Shown: in pieces, positions 1 through 11,383 of the stretch
Layout: every line of letters begins with the position of its first letter
How positions within the stretch are numbered: position 1 is the stretch's first letter
Source: Chaetoderma sp. LZ-2023a
Taxonomy: Eukaryota > Mollusca > Caudofoveata > Chaetodermatida > Chaetodermatidae
Length of the DNA: 64,000 nt
Direction of reading: 5' to 3'
Assembly: GCA_034401795.1 (NCBI GenBank)
Contig: CM067363.1
Span: 30,176,289 to 30,240,288, forward strand
Notes under the pieces: generated by a model
Told to the model about the DNA's origin: nothing
What the model saw: the letters and a program-made list of their open reading frames with translations, nothing else
Database searches by the model: none
Translations under genes and position numbers: made by a program

Positions 1-355
1 TGACCCGGACATCCATTTCTACTTGCCGGTATCCCCTGGATAAATTGAGGTTGCTAAATCCAGCAGCATCAGAGAGGGAGTCGAGGTCATGGTCTCTCCG
101 GGTTAAGGGGTAGGCATCCTTGATGCTGTCATTGTTCAGGCATCTGTAGTCAATACAAAAGTGGAAGGTACAGTCTTACTGGTCATGACGATGGGCTCGC
201 CAATGGTGAAGTGGATGGTTCTATCACGCCTAACTGTAACATTTCTGTCATTTGTTGATGTATTTCATTTTCCCTTGTGGCTAGGGAGGTGGTGGACTGG
301 TTCCTTAATTGGGGGATAATCTCTGGTGTCGAAGGTATGGCGATTGAGGTGGGTT
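1..355 (-). pseudogene. Ty3/gypsy reverse transcriptase, N-terminal part, frameshifted
   Basis: Three - strand frames together give the gypsy RT opening. First comes 'DTRDYPPIKEPVHHLPSHKGK' without its last residue (about 352-268). Then 'MTEMLQLGVIEPSTSPLASP' follows (about 258-190), the classic 'LGVIEPSTSPWASP' motif. Then come 'FHFCIDYRCLNNDSIKDAYP' and 'SNLNLSRGYRQVEM' (about 168-1), which match the 'RFCVDYRKLN..IKDAYPLP' and 'LDLRSGYWQ' blocks. At least two frameshifts and a stop at the end of the first block break it, so it cannot make enzyme. The catalytic YxDD region would lie beyond the window edge. Confidence 0.8.
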
Positions 356-612
356 CCCCCAAATCTTAATCAGCACCGGAGAAGGTGGTGGCATGTTCCT
401 TCAACATCACATAGACCGGGTGGCTTTGTTCTTAGTTTAATACTGGCATACAAATCCTGCGGTTGGGCCGGCAGAGGAGGGGAAGAGTCAGTGTCCTTCG
501 GGCGGCAGAATTTTTTGGGCAGACCAAGGTGCAGTTGTGGCAAAGGGCAGAATGTTCACCCATGGCTATATGGCGTCCATTAATTTCTTAATTTCCTGAT
601 GGGCACCATGTA

Positions 613-760
613 TTATGCGTTGCAATTTTGAAGGAAATCAATGCAAAGTAAGACGTGGCTTGTGATGTTAGCTATGATGATTCGCTTGATGAATCGGATA
701 TCATTGATTTGGATCATGAAGTTGGTGGTTCCTGCAACTTCCAGTGAGTTCCGGCAGCAC
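613..760 (-). pseudogene. Ty3/gypsy aspartic protease, C-terminal part
   Basis: The - strand frame ending at 613 reads '..FMIQINDIRFIKRIIIANIT' then 'SHVLLCIDFLQ', resembling the conserved 'VLLGIDFL' (ILG-type) end of retroelement proteases, with Gly replaced by Cys. It lies between the zinc knuckle and the RT, as expected for gag-pol. I could not find the DTG/DSG active-site triplet upstream, so the first half of the domain is lost or out of frame. Confidence 0.6.
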
Positions 761-1461
761 CGCAGAGGTGTGTGCTGGATTGTGTTAGTGGCAGATGCAT
801 GCTCTGAGTCACGGTGGCATAGAGGCGGGAGCTGAGGATGGGAATGTAGCTCCAGTATCAACAGTGGTGAGGACCTGAGTACCTCGGATGGTACAGTGGC
901 ATCTAAGAGAGCTAGAACACAGAAGGCAGAAGTCTCCAAGATGGGCAGGAGCTCACACAATGCGATTTGTGCTTCTAAGATATATTTGAATTGTGCCGAA
1001 AGCTCTAATTTTTCAGTGGCCCAAGAATGGTCGAAATAGGGGCACCTAGTCGGCTTCTGCCGAGGTGTGGAATCAATGCCAGTGGGAGAACCTTTTATTA
1101 TAGTCACAAATTCTGCTTGCAGGATTTCGGAATCATTACCTGTGGTAGTGGGCAGATGTTGGTGGTCGTATGTCAGGTTTGGTTGTACAGTTTTGATGTC
1201 ATGTCCTGACTGGTGACAACTTGAATCAGGGCGGTGCAGACATTACTGTACCAGTTCCCATGCACCAGCGGTATTATCTGATACTGACCTTATTTGGAGG
1301 GCGGGGCCTTTATGAAGCTCTGTGCTAGAGCCCCGAATGTGTTTAAATCATCCGACAGGTATTGATAGGTAGGCTCGGTGTTTGCATACTCAGTAGATTC
1401 AGTACTATCTACTGCTCGAGCAGTGTGGGGGTGGGTGCCTTCTTGTTGGCATAGCGTGTGT

Positions 1462-1515
1462 GGGAAATTCTGAGCCCAATGTCTGGGTTGTCTGCAGCAG
1501 AAACATGCATCTGAT
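1462..1515 (-). pseudogene. Gag zinc knuckle remnant (CCHC, last Cys lost)
   Basis: The - strand reads 'ACFCCRQPRHWAQNFP'. This is the C-x2-C-x4-H-x4-C retroviral knuckle with the final Cys changed to Phe. It is the nucleic-acid-binding end of Gag and fits its position between the Gag-like segment and the protease remnant. Confidence 0.6.
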
Positions 1516-1932
1516 CATGGTTGAGGAGGCACAGATCCAGCAGGTGGGAGAAAGGGCATGCGGGAGGGGAAGCTGGGTGTGGTATGTTACCTGCAATGGG
1601 TTGGCTCATTCTCTGAGTCCAGGCGGCAAAGGTTAACATAGTATCTTACATAGAGGTAACTCTGGAGTTTAAATCAGCAATTTGGGTAATTACTTGCTAA
1701 ATGCCCTCCTCCAATGGCAGTCGGCCAGGTTCGAGGGTTGGATGGGCAGAAGAAATGTTTTGTACTGCTTTTAGGATGGCATCCATCTGGGTAGGAGTGG
1801 AATCAGGAGCAATAGTAGCAGTCCACATGGCTGTAGGATGGCAGAATCACCGGTAGTAGGCACGATTGTGGCAGCAGGGCTCAGCGGATTGCTCTTTTTC
1901 TTACCAGCTCCCCAGTCTGGTGGTCTTATTTA

Positions 1933-2145
1933 CTACTCTGGTGGTCTTCTACATTCTCTATTGGGCAGCGTATCCACCATTGGCCGGTTCAGGAAGTTGT
2001 TGATCCTTATGGAGATGATATCTCTTAAGTCGGCCTGATACAGGCAGTCTTTCAAGTCTGGGTGCCCGCTTAGGGCCTCAATAAAACTATTGATGAGAAT
2101 TGAGTTTTCAGCGTCTCCGTGGAGAAAGCCATAGGCCCATGTCAC
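1933..2145 (-). pseudogene. Gag-like segment of the gypsy element
   Basis: A 70-codon - strand frame contains 'SILINSFIEALSGHPDLKDC' then 'LYQADLRDI'. This resembles the Gag capsid-end pattern of gypsy elements, in which a 'FI.AL.d..lr..l..a.P.tl' motif precedes the zinc knuckle. Stops close the frame on both sides. Support is by pattern and position only. Confidence 0.45.
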
Positions 2146-3119
2146 TAGTCGATGGAGGTGGCCAGCAAGTTAGGGAAGGGTTTCTTTGGCTTCTCATAAA
2201 ATTGTTCGTAGAAGTATGCAGCCATTTCGGCCTCAGAACTAGCACCAAAGCAAAGGTTGAAGGGTTGGTCAGGCCGCTCATAGTAAGGTGCGGTAAGAGG
2301 TTGAATTTCGGGAGGCATTCGCCAGTGTCAGCACCTCCGTTCCTAGCTATCTTTAGAAGGGGGTCTCCAGACAGGATTTACTTGGTCAGAGTGGAACATT
2401 TCGGCAGGGCATTTTGTATACTGATGTGGGTAGTATGGTCCAGGCGTGTCTGGCCAAGGGTGGTGGTATGCTCTATCTCGTTCTTGCTCTAGATGCACAG
2501 GGTGATAGAGATATGCATCTTTATTTTGAGTTGGTTTCCAGCTGGTGGAATCATCACAGATTGCCATTGCAGCACCACATCAGGTGCCAGTTGTGGCCGG
2601 GCGCCCGTCATCTCACATCTGTGAACCCACCCCTACACCATGTCAAGACCGGGTCTGGTGTTGTGCAGCAGGTCATCACAGAAGCTGTACTCATCTTCGT
2701 TTCCTTCAGTCACCAGGATGAGGTACTGCTCCGACGCTGTCAGATCTCCAAGGTGAAGGCTGTCCATGTCCAGGGATCTTCACAGGTTCTTCTCGGTGGC
2801 TGGTCTCTGGGCTTGCAATGCCGTCTCTTGGATTCTTTCTCAGGGCTCCTCCATAATCATTTGCTGGCCGGGCATTCCCAACATGGTGGAGTGCCTGTAC
2901 CCAACGTGTCTTGGTGGCTGGACCCTGCTCGATGATGGATGCATTGCCTTCTTCCTCGCCTCTGTGGTCCAGAGGTGGAAGTTCAGCATCTCGATGGGCA
3001 GTACTCATTTCTGGGTCGGGGATGCATAGTGGTCTTCTCCTCAGGAGGAGGCGAGCGTGGGTGTATATGCTTATACCGACAGATTGTAGATATCGGATTG
3101 TCTTCTGGGGGGTCATGAC

Positions 3120-3910
3120 CCCAGGGACATCTTATATTTGCCGTCTAAGACCTCAGTGAATTACTATATTTGAATACCAGGCGAGCTAAGGAACAGATAA
3201 CACAATGAGCAGGAAAATAATAGCGCGATCTAGTGTGTGCATCAAGTCGATGCAAAACTGACGCGAAAATGTAGCTGAAACAATAAATGAAATTGGAATA
3301 GAATAGACTAAGACTTAGGACAGTAAGCTGATGGAGTCTGTCGGTGGTTAAAAGATGAAAGTTGTTGCTGCAGTCGCGGCATAACCTTTTATAGTATTCA
3401 GCTGAAGTTACGACCAATAGTTTTCTAAATATTCAAGCGAGAGCGTCGGTAGGGTGCTACAGACAGAGTGTACGTAGCACAGACTGAATGACTCATAGAA
3501 TGACGTAGTAACGTGGCGACGACCGACTTACCATAGGACCGTGATAATGTGACCGAGTTTCTATATTTCTATGCGACCCACGACACCAGATACGACACTC
3601 AGGAATCAGCCAAACCGCAGATGCTAGGAAGAAAAGTCGGGGTCGTGATTGGTCGAAATGATGTCATAATCCAATGGGAACCAAGAGCAACCTCCGGCGG
3701 TACGAAACCAAGATGGAGGGAGAACACAATAAAAATAGTACATAAGGGGGACTTTAACTTTAATCGAGAGTCCGGTCCGCCTCGTACCTTGTAACAAAGT
3801 TCTAGCTGAGTGTATTTTCAGTAGGCAAGAGATAGCTTGGATAGTATAGCAAACCAGAGTAGCTGGGAGTAATACTAGTTCATTAAGAAAGATAGGAAAC
3901 GTTAGAATAA
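3120..3910. other. No gene seen; possible LTR or flank of the gypsy element
   Basis: I see no coding signal or RNA gene here. It could contain LTR sequence of the adjacent gypsy remnant, but no paired copy is present in the window to prove it. Confidence 0.3.
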
Positions 3911-4050
3911 GTTATCGTATTTGTCGTAAACTGGTAACAGTAAAAGTTATCGTATTTGTCGTAAACCGGTAACAGTAAAAGTTATCGTATTTGTCGTAAA
4001 CCGGTAACAGTAAAATTCATCGTATTTATCGTAAACTGGTAACAGTAAAA
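3911..4050. repeat. Tandem repeat, 35-bp unit x 4
   Basis: The motif GTTATCGTATTTGTCGTAAA recurs at 3911, 3946 and 3981 and as a variant (TTCATCGTATTTATC) at 4016, an exact 35-bp period. Each unit also carries CTGGTAACAG or CCGGTAACAG. A truncated fifth start (GTTACCC) is at 4051. Confidence 0.95.
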
Positions 4051-4387
4051 GTTACCCACTGTGTAGATTAATTATAAAGTTAATAAATCTCATCACCTTG
4101 TATAATATTCAAGGCAATAGTTTGGTTTATTGTGTTCCTGGTTAGCTCTGAATTGCACGGAGAAACACCGTGCTGAATCATCAAATCTTGTTGGTCCAGT
4201 CAGATCAGGCCCAGATACGAAAACAAATATCGTCTAGTACATCTTTAGACGAGGCGAGCTCGTATCACGCCCCTTCATCCTCGGTAAGACAGGTTGTCGC
4301 AGCAACCTCACATACAAGTCTTGCCGAAGCGGGTAGAGAATCAACATACAAGGACCCGAAGATCAGAAATCTTCAAGATGTAGTCTG

Positions 4388-4575
4388 TTCAGTGGTAGTG
4401 GGTCTTGAGGTGGCGGCGGTTGTAGAGGCAGCTGTGGTGGTGGTGGTGGCTGCAGAGGTGGCTGTTGTGGCAGTGGTGGTGACTCCAAAGGTGGCTGTGG
4501 TGGTGGCCGTTGCACAGGCGGCTGTGGTTGTGGTTGTTGAGGCGGCGGTAGTTTCTTCAGTGGCGGTAGTTTTTA
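4388..4575. repeat. GT/GGC-rich low-complexity tract
   Basis: An imperfect GGTGGC/TGTGG-rich run. One + strand frame would read as Gly/Cys-rich between two stops with no ATG, and another as Val/Ala-rich. Both follow from the simple composition, so I do not call a gene. Confidence 0.7.
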
Positions 4576-4759
4576 GTGCATGCTTTCGGAGGACTGCTCC
4601 CAGGACAGTCAGCTTTTTCCTTTCAGGAAGGTGAAGTCTGGTCAGATTATCTGCGGGGCGAGGGATGCGCGTGCAGGTGGAGTGAATGCGAAGTGAGAGC
4701 CAAGCTTATTTTTTTAGGGCATTCCTCTCTAGCCAAGGCTAGTTAAGTGATGGCCTGTC

Positions 4760-5411
4760 AGAGTTCTTGTTTCTTCGAAGGTTCAACTGCATAGAGATCT
4801 CTAAACTGGATAACAAGAACATCTACAAGTTAGAGTTATTTCAAAAGACGCAGATGGGGTGGTTCCAAAATCTCCCAGATTCGACAGCCAGTATAGCAGT
4901 GCTAAGTCTTATCATATGTTCCCAGTTGAGGTAGAAATAGATAAAAGGGTTCTGGCTCTACTATGAAACTGCCTACAAGATCAAGACAGTATAGAGTATC
5001 AAATGGCCTTCCATCAGATTGCCATCAAATCTGCAAAGTCAGCCAGTATTACATCTCCAAACTCATGAGGCAAGATTTGGTAAATCATCGCCAGTGTGCA
5101 GACTGTGCAATATAGAGGCTGAGAACAGAGAGCACTTTCTGTTAAAGTGTAAAATATTGAATGATGTTCGTTATCCTAACATGGCTCGACTAGAAGAGCT
5201 ACTAAGAGAATATCAGACAGATAACCTGCTGGAAAATAGAGACAGTGTGATGCAAATACTGCTTGATGTAACTCATGATAACCTCCCCCGAACCGGTAAG
5301 GGATATGGTTGAGAAGATTGGCAGAGACATGATTTATTCACTATACACACAGTGGCTGTTAATTCTAGACAAGATAAGTAAGCAGAAGGTAGACGACTTA
5401 GCGGGGAAATA
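4760..5411 (+). pseudogene. LINE ORF2 C-terminus with terminal zinc-finger-like motif
   Basis: The + strand reads 'DNKNIYKLELFQKTQMGWFQ' and 'NLPDSTASIAVL', then '..EARFGKSSPVCRLCNIEAE' with 'NREHFLLKCKI', then '..MVEKIGRDMIYSLYTQWL' to a stop at 5411. The C-x2-C..H..C pattern is the zinc finger found at the C-terminus of several non-LTR retrotransposon ORF2 proteins. The same series occurs on the - strand at 9182-8073, so both are copies of one LINE family. Internal stops and a frameshift near 5290 mark it as dead and strongly 5'-truncated. Confidence 0.75.
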
Positions 5412-5836
5412 AAATCCAGCAGCGAAATAAACCAATGAAATCTAAAGATAGCATAGGAATCGCCTACAAACAATGGATAAGCAGATTCGGCAACAAGTAA
5501 CAATTTATCACAATATCAACTTACCTTGTCTGACAAGGGTGCTTCCACCAAGGGAGGAAATTCCACTCAAAGAAAGAAGCGGCTGGTCCTTCCCTTTATC
5601 TGACCACACACCACATGAGATGGGACCGATGGTTTTACTCAGAAGGACAACCATACCCGTTACTGGTTCTTCATGTACACAGGGACTGCCTTGTCCTTGT
5701 GTTGAAAGTGTCCTTGTGTTGAAAGTTCCCTCTTTGTCAGAGGCACCCTGAAAAAAACCTCCAGGTAGTTGAGAAAAAACGTATCGAATGATAACCATAC
5801 TGTGACTATAAAACGTTGCGATCTCTTTAATGAAAG

Positions 5837-7998
5837 TTATTTACGGAGTAGTTTAGTGCGTTGTCCTATCGTTCGCTGTGTTAGTTTCGCATGAGGAGCT
5901 GTTTCCACGTCCAGCAGCTTTAGCCTATCACTGTATAGGAAGTAGATCAAATCTTGGGAGATTAACTCTACGTGTAGTTGTATGTTCTGAGAGCTCAGCA
6001 TGTTTAACAGTGTGTCTGGGAGTGTGGTGTATCTACATTCGATAATGAGCTGGAGCATGACCTCATCATTATAGTGGATGTCTGGTACTTCGTTCTTCAG
6101 GATTTCAAGTAGGTAGTTAAAATATGGCAGTCTGGTTCCCCCCAAGGCCTCAGTGTAGGATGAAGTGTAGTCTAGTCTCTGGTTCTTTGCAGTATAATTT
6201 GCAAACTGGAGAGGTTGCCTTTGATCTATCAAAAGAGTGCCTTTGTGGACTATAGTGTGAGAGCCCCACATAGAACCTTAGCTTTCACCCTCGCTTTGAG
6301 TGTTTGCATTGTCGTTGCTATGGATGTAGTCCATACTACCGCCACTTTGTTGAGGAGGAGGGAGTCCGCTGACATGTATCAAGTGGAGGAGAGATGGCTG
6401 TAATCGCCCATAAACTTTTCCTGCCAGTGACTGATGACAGCTTTCCGGACATCTTTGTTCCACCTACCATTCTCAGGTGTGATAACTAGCAGTGTATGTG
6501 CACTATGGAGTCCATATTCTTGTAGCCTCTTATCAATATGAATGAACCAGCTGGAGGAGGTGTGGTGTTTGGTTGCTAACTGCCGCCTAGCGACCCTGAA
6601 TTCTGCTGAGTTCTTATCTTTGATGAGGTTTCTAAATAGACATAAATGGCTCTGATGTAAATTTCTGCATTAACAGGGATGACACCCACAAGGCCGAGAA
6701 TTGCTGTCTTTGCCGTCCATTCAGAGAGGTTTTGGATTTGGCATAGCTTTTCTCACCGGAAAGCCTCTAAGCGGTCCTGCTGTTTCTTGTTTAATATCCA
6801 GAGCACACATTCATACAGTAAGATAGGGAGAATATATACAGTCCATATTTTGCAGCATACTGCAGGGTTTAATCCATTGCGGCCATGTGGTCCCACTCCC
6901 AATAAGGCATACATGATCTTTGAGGCAGATTTCATTCTTTTGTCAATGCGTCTCGTATTAATATTCTTGTCCCCATCAGTTCCTTGCAAGATGTCTAGAT
7001 GGGTTGCTGTATGAACAAACTGGATGGGCTCGCCATTAACTTGGAGAAGTGGAGCGCCTCTATTGCTACCGGAGTTGTTGAAGTGCATAGCCTGCATCTT
7101 CTCTACATTGATTTTGATTCGATCTCGGTTCAGCTGCTGACCTACTACCTGATCTTCAAAGGCTGAGCTAGGTGAAGCTACGACAATCATGGCAATGTCG
7201 TCTGCACAGGCTATAGCTGCCACACATTCTGTGCCTATAGTTGCTCCTATGTGTTTGTCAGCCTTAAAGTAGTGTGGTGAAATCATGATTCCTTGAATGT
7301 TCCCTTGATGGAGTATGATCTCTGGTGACAAAAGCGCTTACCATTGGACTTGGCTGTGGATACCAGTGTACCAGTTGACTATGAGGCATCGCATTACATC
7401 TGGAAAGTTCATCAGTTTCAGTTTCCTAAACAGGGCTGCATACCAAATTCGATCGAAGGCCTTTTCAGCATCGAAGAAGACAACAGTGAGGTCCTCTTTG
7501 TTGTCTGCATATTCGTGGATTACTTCAAGAAGCAGAAGGGTGGCGAATATTGGGCCCACATTTTCTGTAAAGCCTCTTTGCAGTTGGTGCCGATTTGATT
7601 GAATTATGTGTCTTGTCCATAACAGGATGCAGATCTCCAGCAGCTTGCCAATGACGCTTTGTAATTTGTTGTGTCTTGTTTGTTCTTTTTTTCCTCAGAA
7701 TGAGGTGTAAGATACCTTCTTTGAAGAATGATGGGATGAATGATGTTTGAATTATGGCATTTAGCAAATTGGTGAGCTTTGGGACTATGTTGGGACCCGC
7801 ATATTGCAGATGCTCTGATGTGAGACCGAATTTGTCCTGTGATTTACCACAATCTAGTTTCTTGATGCTGGCAGCGATTTCGTTGGGTCGCCATGCTTCA
7901 AACTGATCGGTGTTCATAGACAGCAGGGATTTGATTTCCACATTCTTCTTCTTGTGTTGGAGGTTCCTCCCCTTGGTGGGAGCACCCTTGAAATCCAA
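5837..7998 (-). pseudogene. LINE reverse transcriptase (ORF2), frameshifted, lacking endonuclease
   Basis: On the - strand the RT begins near 7900 with 'AASIKKLDCGKSQDKFGLTS' and 'EHLQYAGPNIVPKLTNLLNA', the fingers motif of LINE RTs. It continues through the palm motif 'VVFFDAEKAFDRIW' (FFDAEKAFD at about 7478-7452) and 'GIMISPHYF'. The catalytic 'AIACADDIAMI' follows (CADD at about 7208-7197, in place of the usual YADD). The thumb and C-terminal region run on to 5837, including 'EVMLQLIIECRYTTLPDTLL'. Frameshifts near 7550 and 7335 break it. No apurinic endonuclease domain is present upstream, so the copy is 5'-truncated. It would have copied RNA at a nicked target; it cannot now. Confidence 0.8.
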
Positions 7999-8072
7999 GG
8001 TAGTTAACAGTTGAAATATCCATATCCTTCCGGAACTGATGACTGGATGTAAATTACGTCCAGTCGACCACT

Positions 8073-9182
8073 TTAACTCTCTTGTTGGTTAAGCCTTCTC
8101 AACCGGAGGCAGTACAAGCCAAATATCAAGTCCCTGTATATCTTCTCTATCATGCCTTGGAGTGGTTCTGTACGTAAACAATCGAGTAGATTCGTGTGTG
8201 TAACATCCAACAGTAGTTGCATAAGGGAAGATGGATCATCCAATAGGTGAGTGACGCCATGTTCAAACAACAGGTCTTTTAATCTGCCCAGGTGATTGTC
8301 TCTCACCTCATTAATGAAATTACACCTCAGCAGAAAGTGTTCACGATTTTCAGGCTCTTGATGGCACAGTTTACACACTAGTGACGACCTGCCAAATTTG
8401 GCCTCACGAGCTTGCAGATGCATAGCACCACACATTAGCTTCACCTTCACCCTTGCTTTTCTCGTCTCCCAGATTGAGTCTATAGAGCTTTTCTAGACAC
8501 AGGCTACAGTATTAGTATTTACGCTGCTTGTGGACAGAAACCTCACTGAACTTAGTGGGTTCTCTCTTCTCTCTACCAACAGTTTCTCTCTCCAAGCATC
8601 ATGAACCGCAGATTTTGAAACCCTCTCCCACTCAAATCTTGAGGATAGATCAACTAACATGCTTTGTGCAGAGGGTAGGTCATACTTGTCTAAAATGCTG
8701 TTTGCATAGACAAACTAGCTAGATGAGTTGCTCCCCTTGAGTGCGAGTTGACGAAAGGCAATCTGGTATTCCACACTATCCTGATTCTGCAGGCAGTTCC
8801 TGATAAGAGACAGCATCCTCTTGTCAATCTCCGCTTCAACTGGGAGAATGTCTATTAGACCAAGAACAGCCATATTGGCTGTGGAGTCTGGAAGATTCTG
8901 GAATCACCTCATCTGACACCTCTGGAATAGTTCTAGTTGCTGAATTTGTCTGTTGTTGAATCGTGCAAGTTCAGACCCATAGAGCAGCCTTGGGCAAATA
9001 TATACTTTCCACAGAGATTGAATGGCGGTGGGATTCAGCCCATTTCTACCATGACAACCTGCTCCAAGCAGTTGGTACAAGCCTGCCGTGGCAGGTTTAA
9101 TCAAATCACCGGCCCTCTGGTTATTGATAGAAGCAATGGGTCCCTGTAGACTACCTAAGTATTGCCAGAACCTTCCCTGCAT
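8073..9182 (-). pseudogene. LINE ORF2 C-terminal fragment (second copy)
   Basis: The - strand from 9182 gives 'WKVYICPRLLYGSELARFNN', then '..NLPDSTANMAVLGLIDILP' and 'VEAEIDKRMLSLIRNCLQNQ'. After a degraded stretch it ends with 'FGRSSLVCKLCHQEPENREH' 'FLLRC' and 'IEKIYRDLIFGLYCLRLRRL', stopping at 8073. It is colinear with the + strand copy at 4760-5411. The region near 8450-8700 has lost its frame. It lies directly upstream, in - strand sense, of the RT copy at 7998-5837 and may be a separate insertion. Confidence 0.75.
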
Positions 9183-9212
9183 GACTCACACTACTCTTCG
9201 GGCTTTGGTGTG

Positions 9213-10383
9213 TTAGGCCTTCTGCTTATCACTGCTTATCATAGTATCCTCAAAATGGCATGTATCCTCCTGACCAGATTCTTTCCTTAATCCAGAATTT
9301 TCCTTAGCAGGGGCAACAGCTGTAGTTTTAGAATTTTTAAGTGACTTGCTCAACATCTTACCCGACTGCCTAGCATCTCCATTTGCTCTTTCCACCATAG
9401 TAGCTGGCCTCTTTGCAGCGTTGCCTTCATACCAATGTACCTTCAAGATATCACTAACCCGGCTTGCCTCATCATTCATACTACAAGCAGCCACACTATT
9501 CATGATACACACAGAATCATCTAGATTGACCTGGTGGACCTTAGTAGTCACACAACGCCTAGAATCCACAGAGTCACTACTCGTGCTAATCCTTGAAGAT
9601 TGACTAAGTGCCACAGGACAGTTAGCCGGTTCTGTGATGATACCTTCATTTCCTCCTGCCTGGACACTGGTAGAATTGCATGACACGCTGGGCATGTTAC
9701 ATAGCGCTCTTTGCTAAGGTACCAATATTAAGTCAGCAACACTTTCATTTGGTATCTCAACTTCGACAGTAGTTTGCTTCCACCCTATAAATCCTTCATC
9801 AGCCTTGCACAGAAAGCACCAAAAATGGTGCTTCCTCATCCTCATTCAAAACCTCCTGAAACTGCTCCTCAGATACGCCAAGACAGTCTCCATGAAACCA
9901 GGCCAGACATACTACCATGTCTTTACTATGCTCATTAAAACAGACAGGACACACATCATTACAGCCTGTATCAAACGAGGTGTTGAGATGCATATCCGCA
10001 GCTCGATTTCGGTTGTTACTCCAAGACGCTGCTTTCTTGCGTTGAACGCTCCTAGGAACACAGGAGGCCTTGGTCAGGCTTGGCTGCCCACGCTTCTTTG
10101 CCCGGTTGGATGGAGGTGGGTGTGACATCTGAGATAAAGCAACCGCAATACTGTGTTTCAAGATGAAATTGAATTGTGAAGAGTTCCACTGACCATTATT
10201 AACACTCTCATCAGCCATATGGCACATTGCAGGCAAATCCGTATCCAGAAAACGAGCTTGCTCTCTTCCATTTATCAATTGAATTGTGAAGTGTGATGTG
10301 AAAAAGGTTGACAGTTTAGGCATGACTTCCAGATATTTTAGCAAAAAGTTTAAAACGACTGCAGAAAGTATGTTTCTCCTCAT
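9213..10383 (-). pseudogene. LINE ORF1-like protein with PHD-type zinc finger, frameshifted
   Basis: The - strand frame from 10383 contains 'CNDVCPVCFNEHSKDMVVCL' 'AWFHGDCLGVSEEQFQ'. After a one-base frame change near 9815 it continues 'WCFLC'. The Cys/His spacing (C-x3-C-x2-C..C..H-x2-C..C-x2-C) is that of a PHD/treble-clef finger, a domain known in the first ORF of several animal LINE groups. A second frame, 9695-9213, is Ser/Lys-rich and may be the ORF1 tail. It sits 5' of the ORF2 fragments on the same strand, as ORF1 should. A decayed host PHD protein is a less likely alternative. Confidence 0.55.
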
Positions 10384-11383
10384 CTTTGTTTTCCTCTTTA
10401 GATACCGATTATGTTCTGCTTTTTAGTGTCTCGAAGTAATGACCAATAATTTACCTCATTAGCTCATAAAGGCCTGTCTGAATAAACACTCTAAGCCCTC
10501 CTCCGGTTTGCTGAATACGTAATATTCTCTTCTCTGTTACAGGCCCCCAATTTTCTCTTGAGTGATTTTTCTTTATTAAGTGAGAATTCATGACTTCTGG
10601 CTACAACACCCTCAGTAGCCAGCTTTGCACGTTTTGGGTCATCATTTGTTTCTGACTGATGAAATGATACTGTGTCTTCTCTTTGTCTCTGTCAAGCGCT
10701 TGTGATGGTTGTGAGCCATCTAGCTTAGAATAAAGTGGTCGACTCAACGACGAACACTCCGTGATGGAGGCTATCGCACATAGAAATGTGTAACGTTAAA
10801 AACTGGATGACCAGCAGTACAGTTCAAGTTAAAACTCTGGATGAAACAACTAACAGATAGAGTTAAGAGCCAAGTAATTGGCATCGACGGTATAGCAAAT
10901 AAAAACACAACCACCTGGAAAAAACCATGATAGAGTCTGATCTGAGGGTTAAGAGTTTAAAACACGCTTAAGTCCAGATAGATGCTGGATAAAATGCTGG
11001 ATAAAATGATTAACAGTTCACAATAAAAGCTTGATAAAAACAGCGGCCAAATATATGGCATGACAGCAAAGTTGTTTGGAGACTATATTGATCACAAGTG
11101 TTTGACACGTAGATTAAGATAAAAACTAGGTAAAAACAGCGGATGGTTGATCCAATCACAGATAGTAAATATCACAGCCTATTCATGTTCATAAGATCAT
11201 AACGGAAGTTGAAATTAACAGTAAGGTGATCAATTGACAATGTGCGTCAACTGGGAGTGTGTGGGCTCTGGAAGATCAGACGATATAGGGAGATGAGTTC
11301 TGCTGTAAAATGTGTCATGAAGAAAAGAACACCAGATATAGACAAAATGGAAGTAGTGTAAGTGTGACAACCAGTGTGCAGAA
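10384..11383. other. No gene seen; probable LINE 5' leader
   Basis: AT-rich sequence with short recurring phrases such as 'GATAAAATGCTGGATAAAAT' and 'AAAAACAGCGG'. No coding frame is credible. Its position before the + strand LINE suggests 5' untranslated sequence of that element. Confidence 0.35.

Larger units (their letters stand above)
1..3120 (-). mobile_element. Decayed Ty3/gypsy LTR retrotransposon (gag-pol remnant)
   Basis: Translated on the - strand, this stretch gives in the expected 5'-3' order a Gag-like segment, a CCHC zinc knuckle, a protease C-terminus and the start of a reverse transcriptase. Each piece is separated by stops and frame changes. The order gag, knuckle, PR, RT is that of Ty3/gypsy elements. 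No intact long frame survives and I could not recognise LTR ends or a primer-binding site. The element runs off the left edge, so RNase H and integrase, if present, lie outside. The assignment rests on several independent motifs and is fairly secure; the right-hand limit is a guess. Confidence 0.75.

Noticed and set aside
3549-3794. 81-codon + strand frame
   Set aside because: No recognisable family, no supporting splice or conservation signal.
4170-4634. 154-codon Val/Ala-rich frame and a Gly/Cys-rich alternative
   Set aside because: Composition follows from a GT/GGC-rich tract; the Gly/Cys frame has no ATG and lies between stops.
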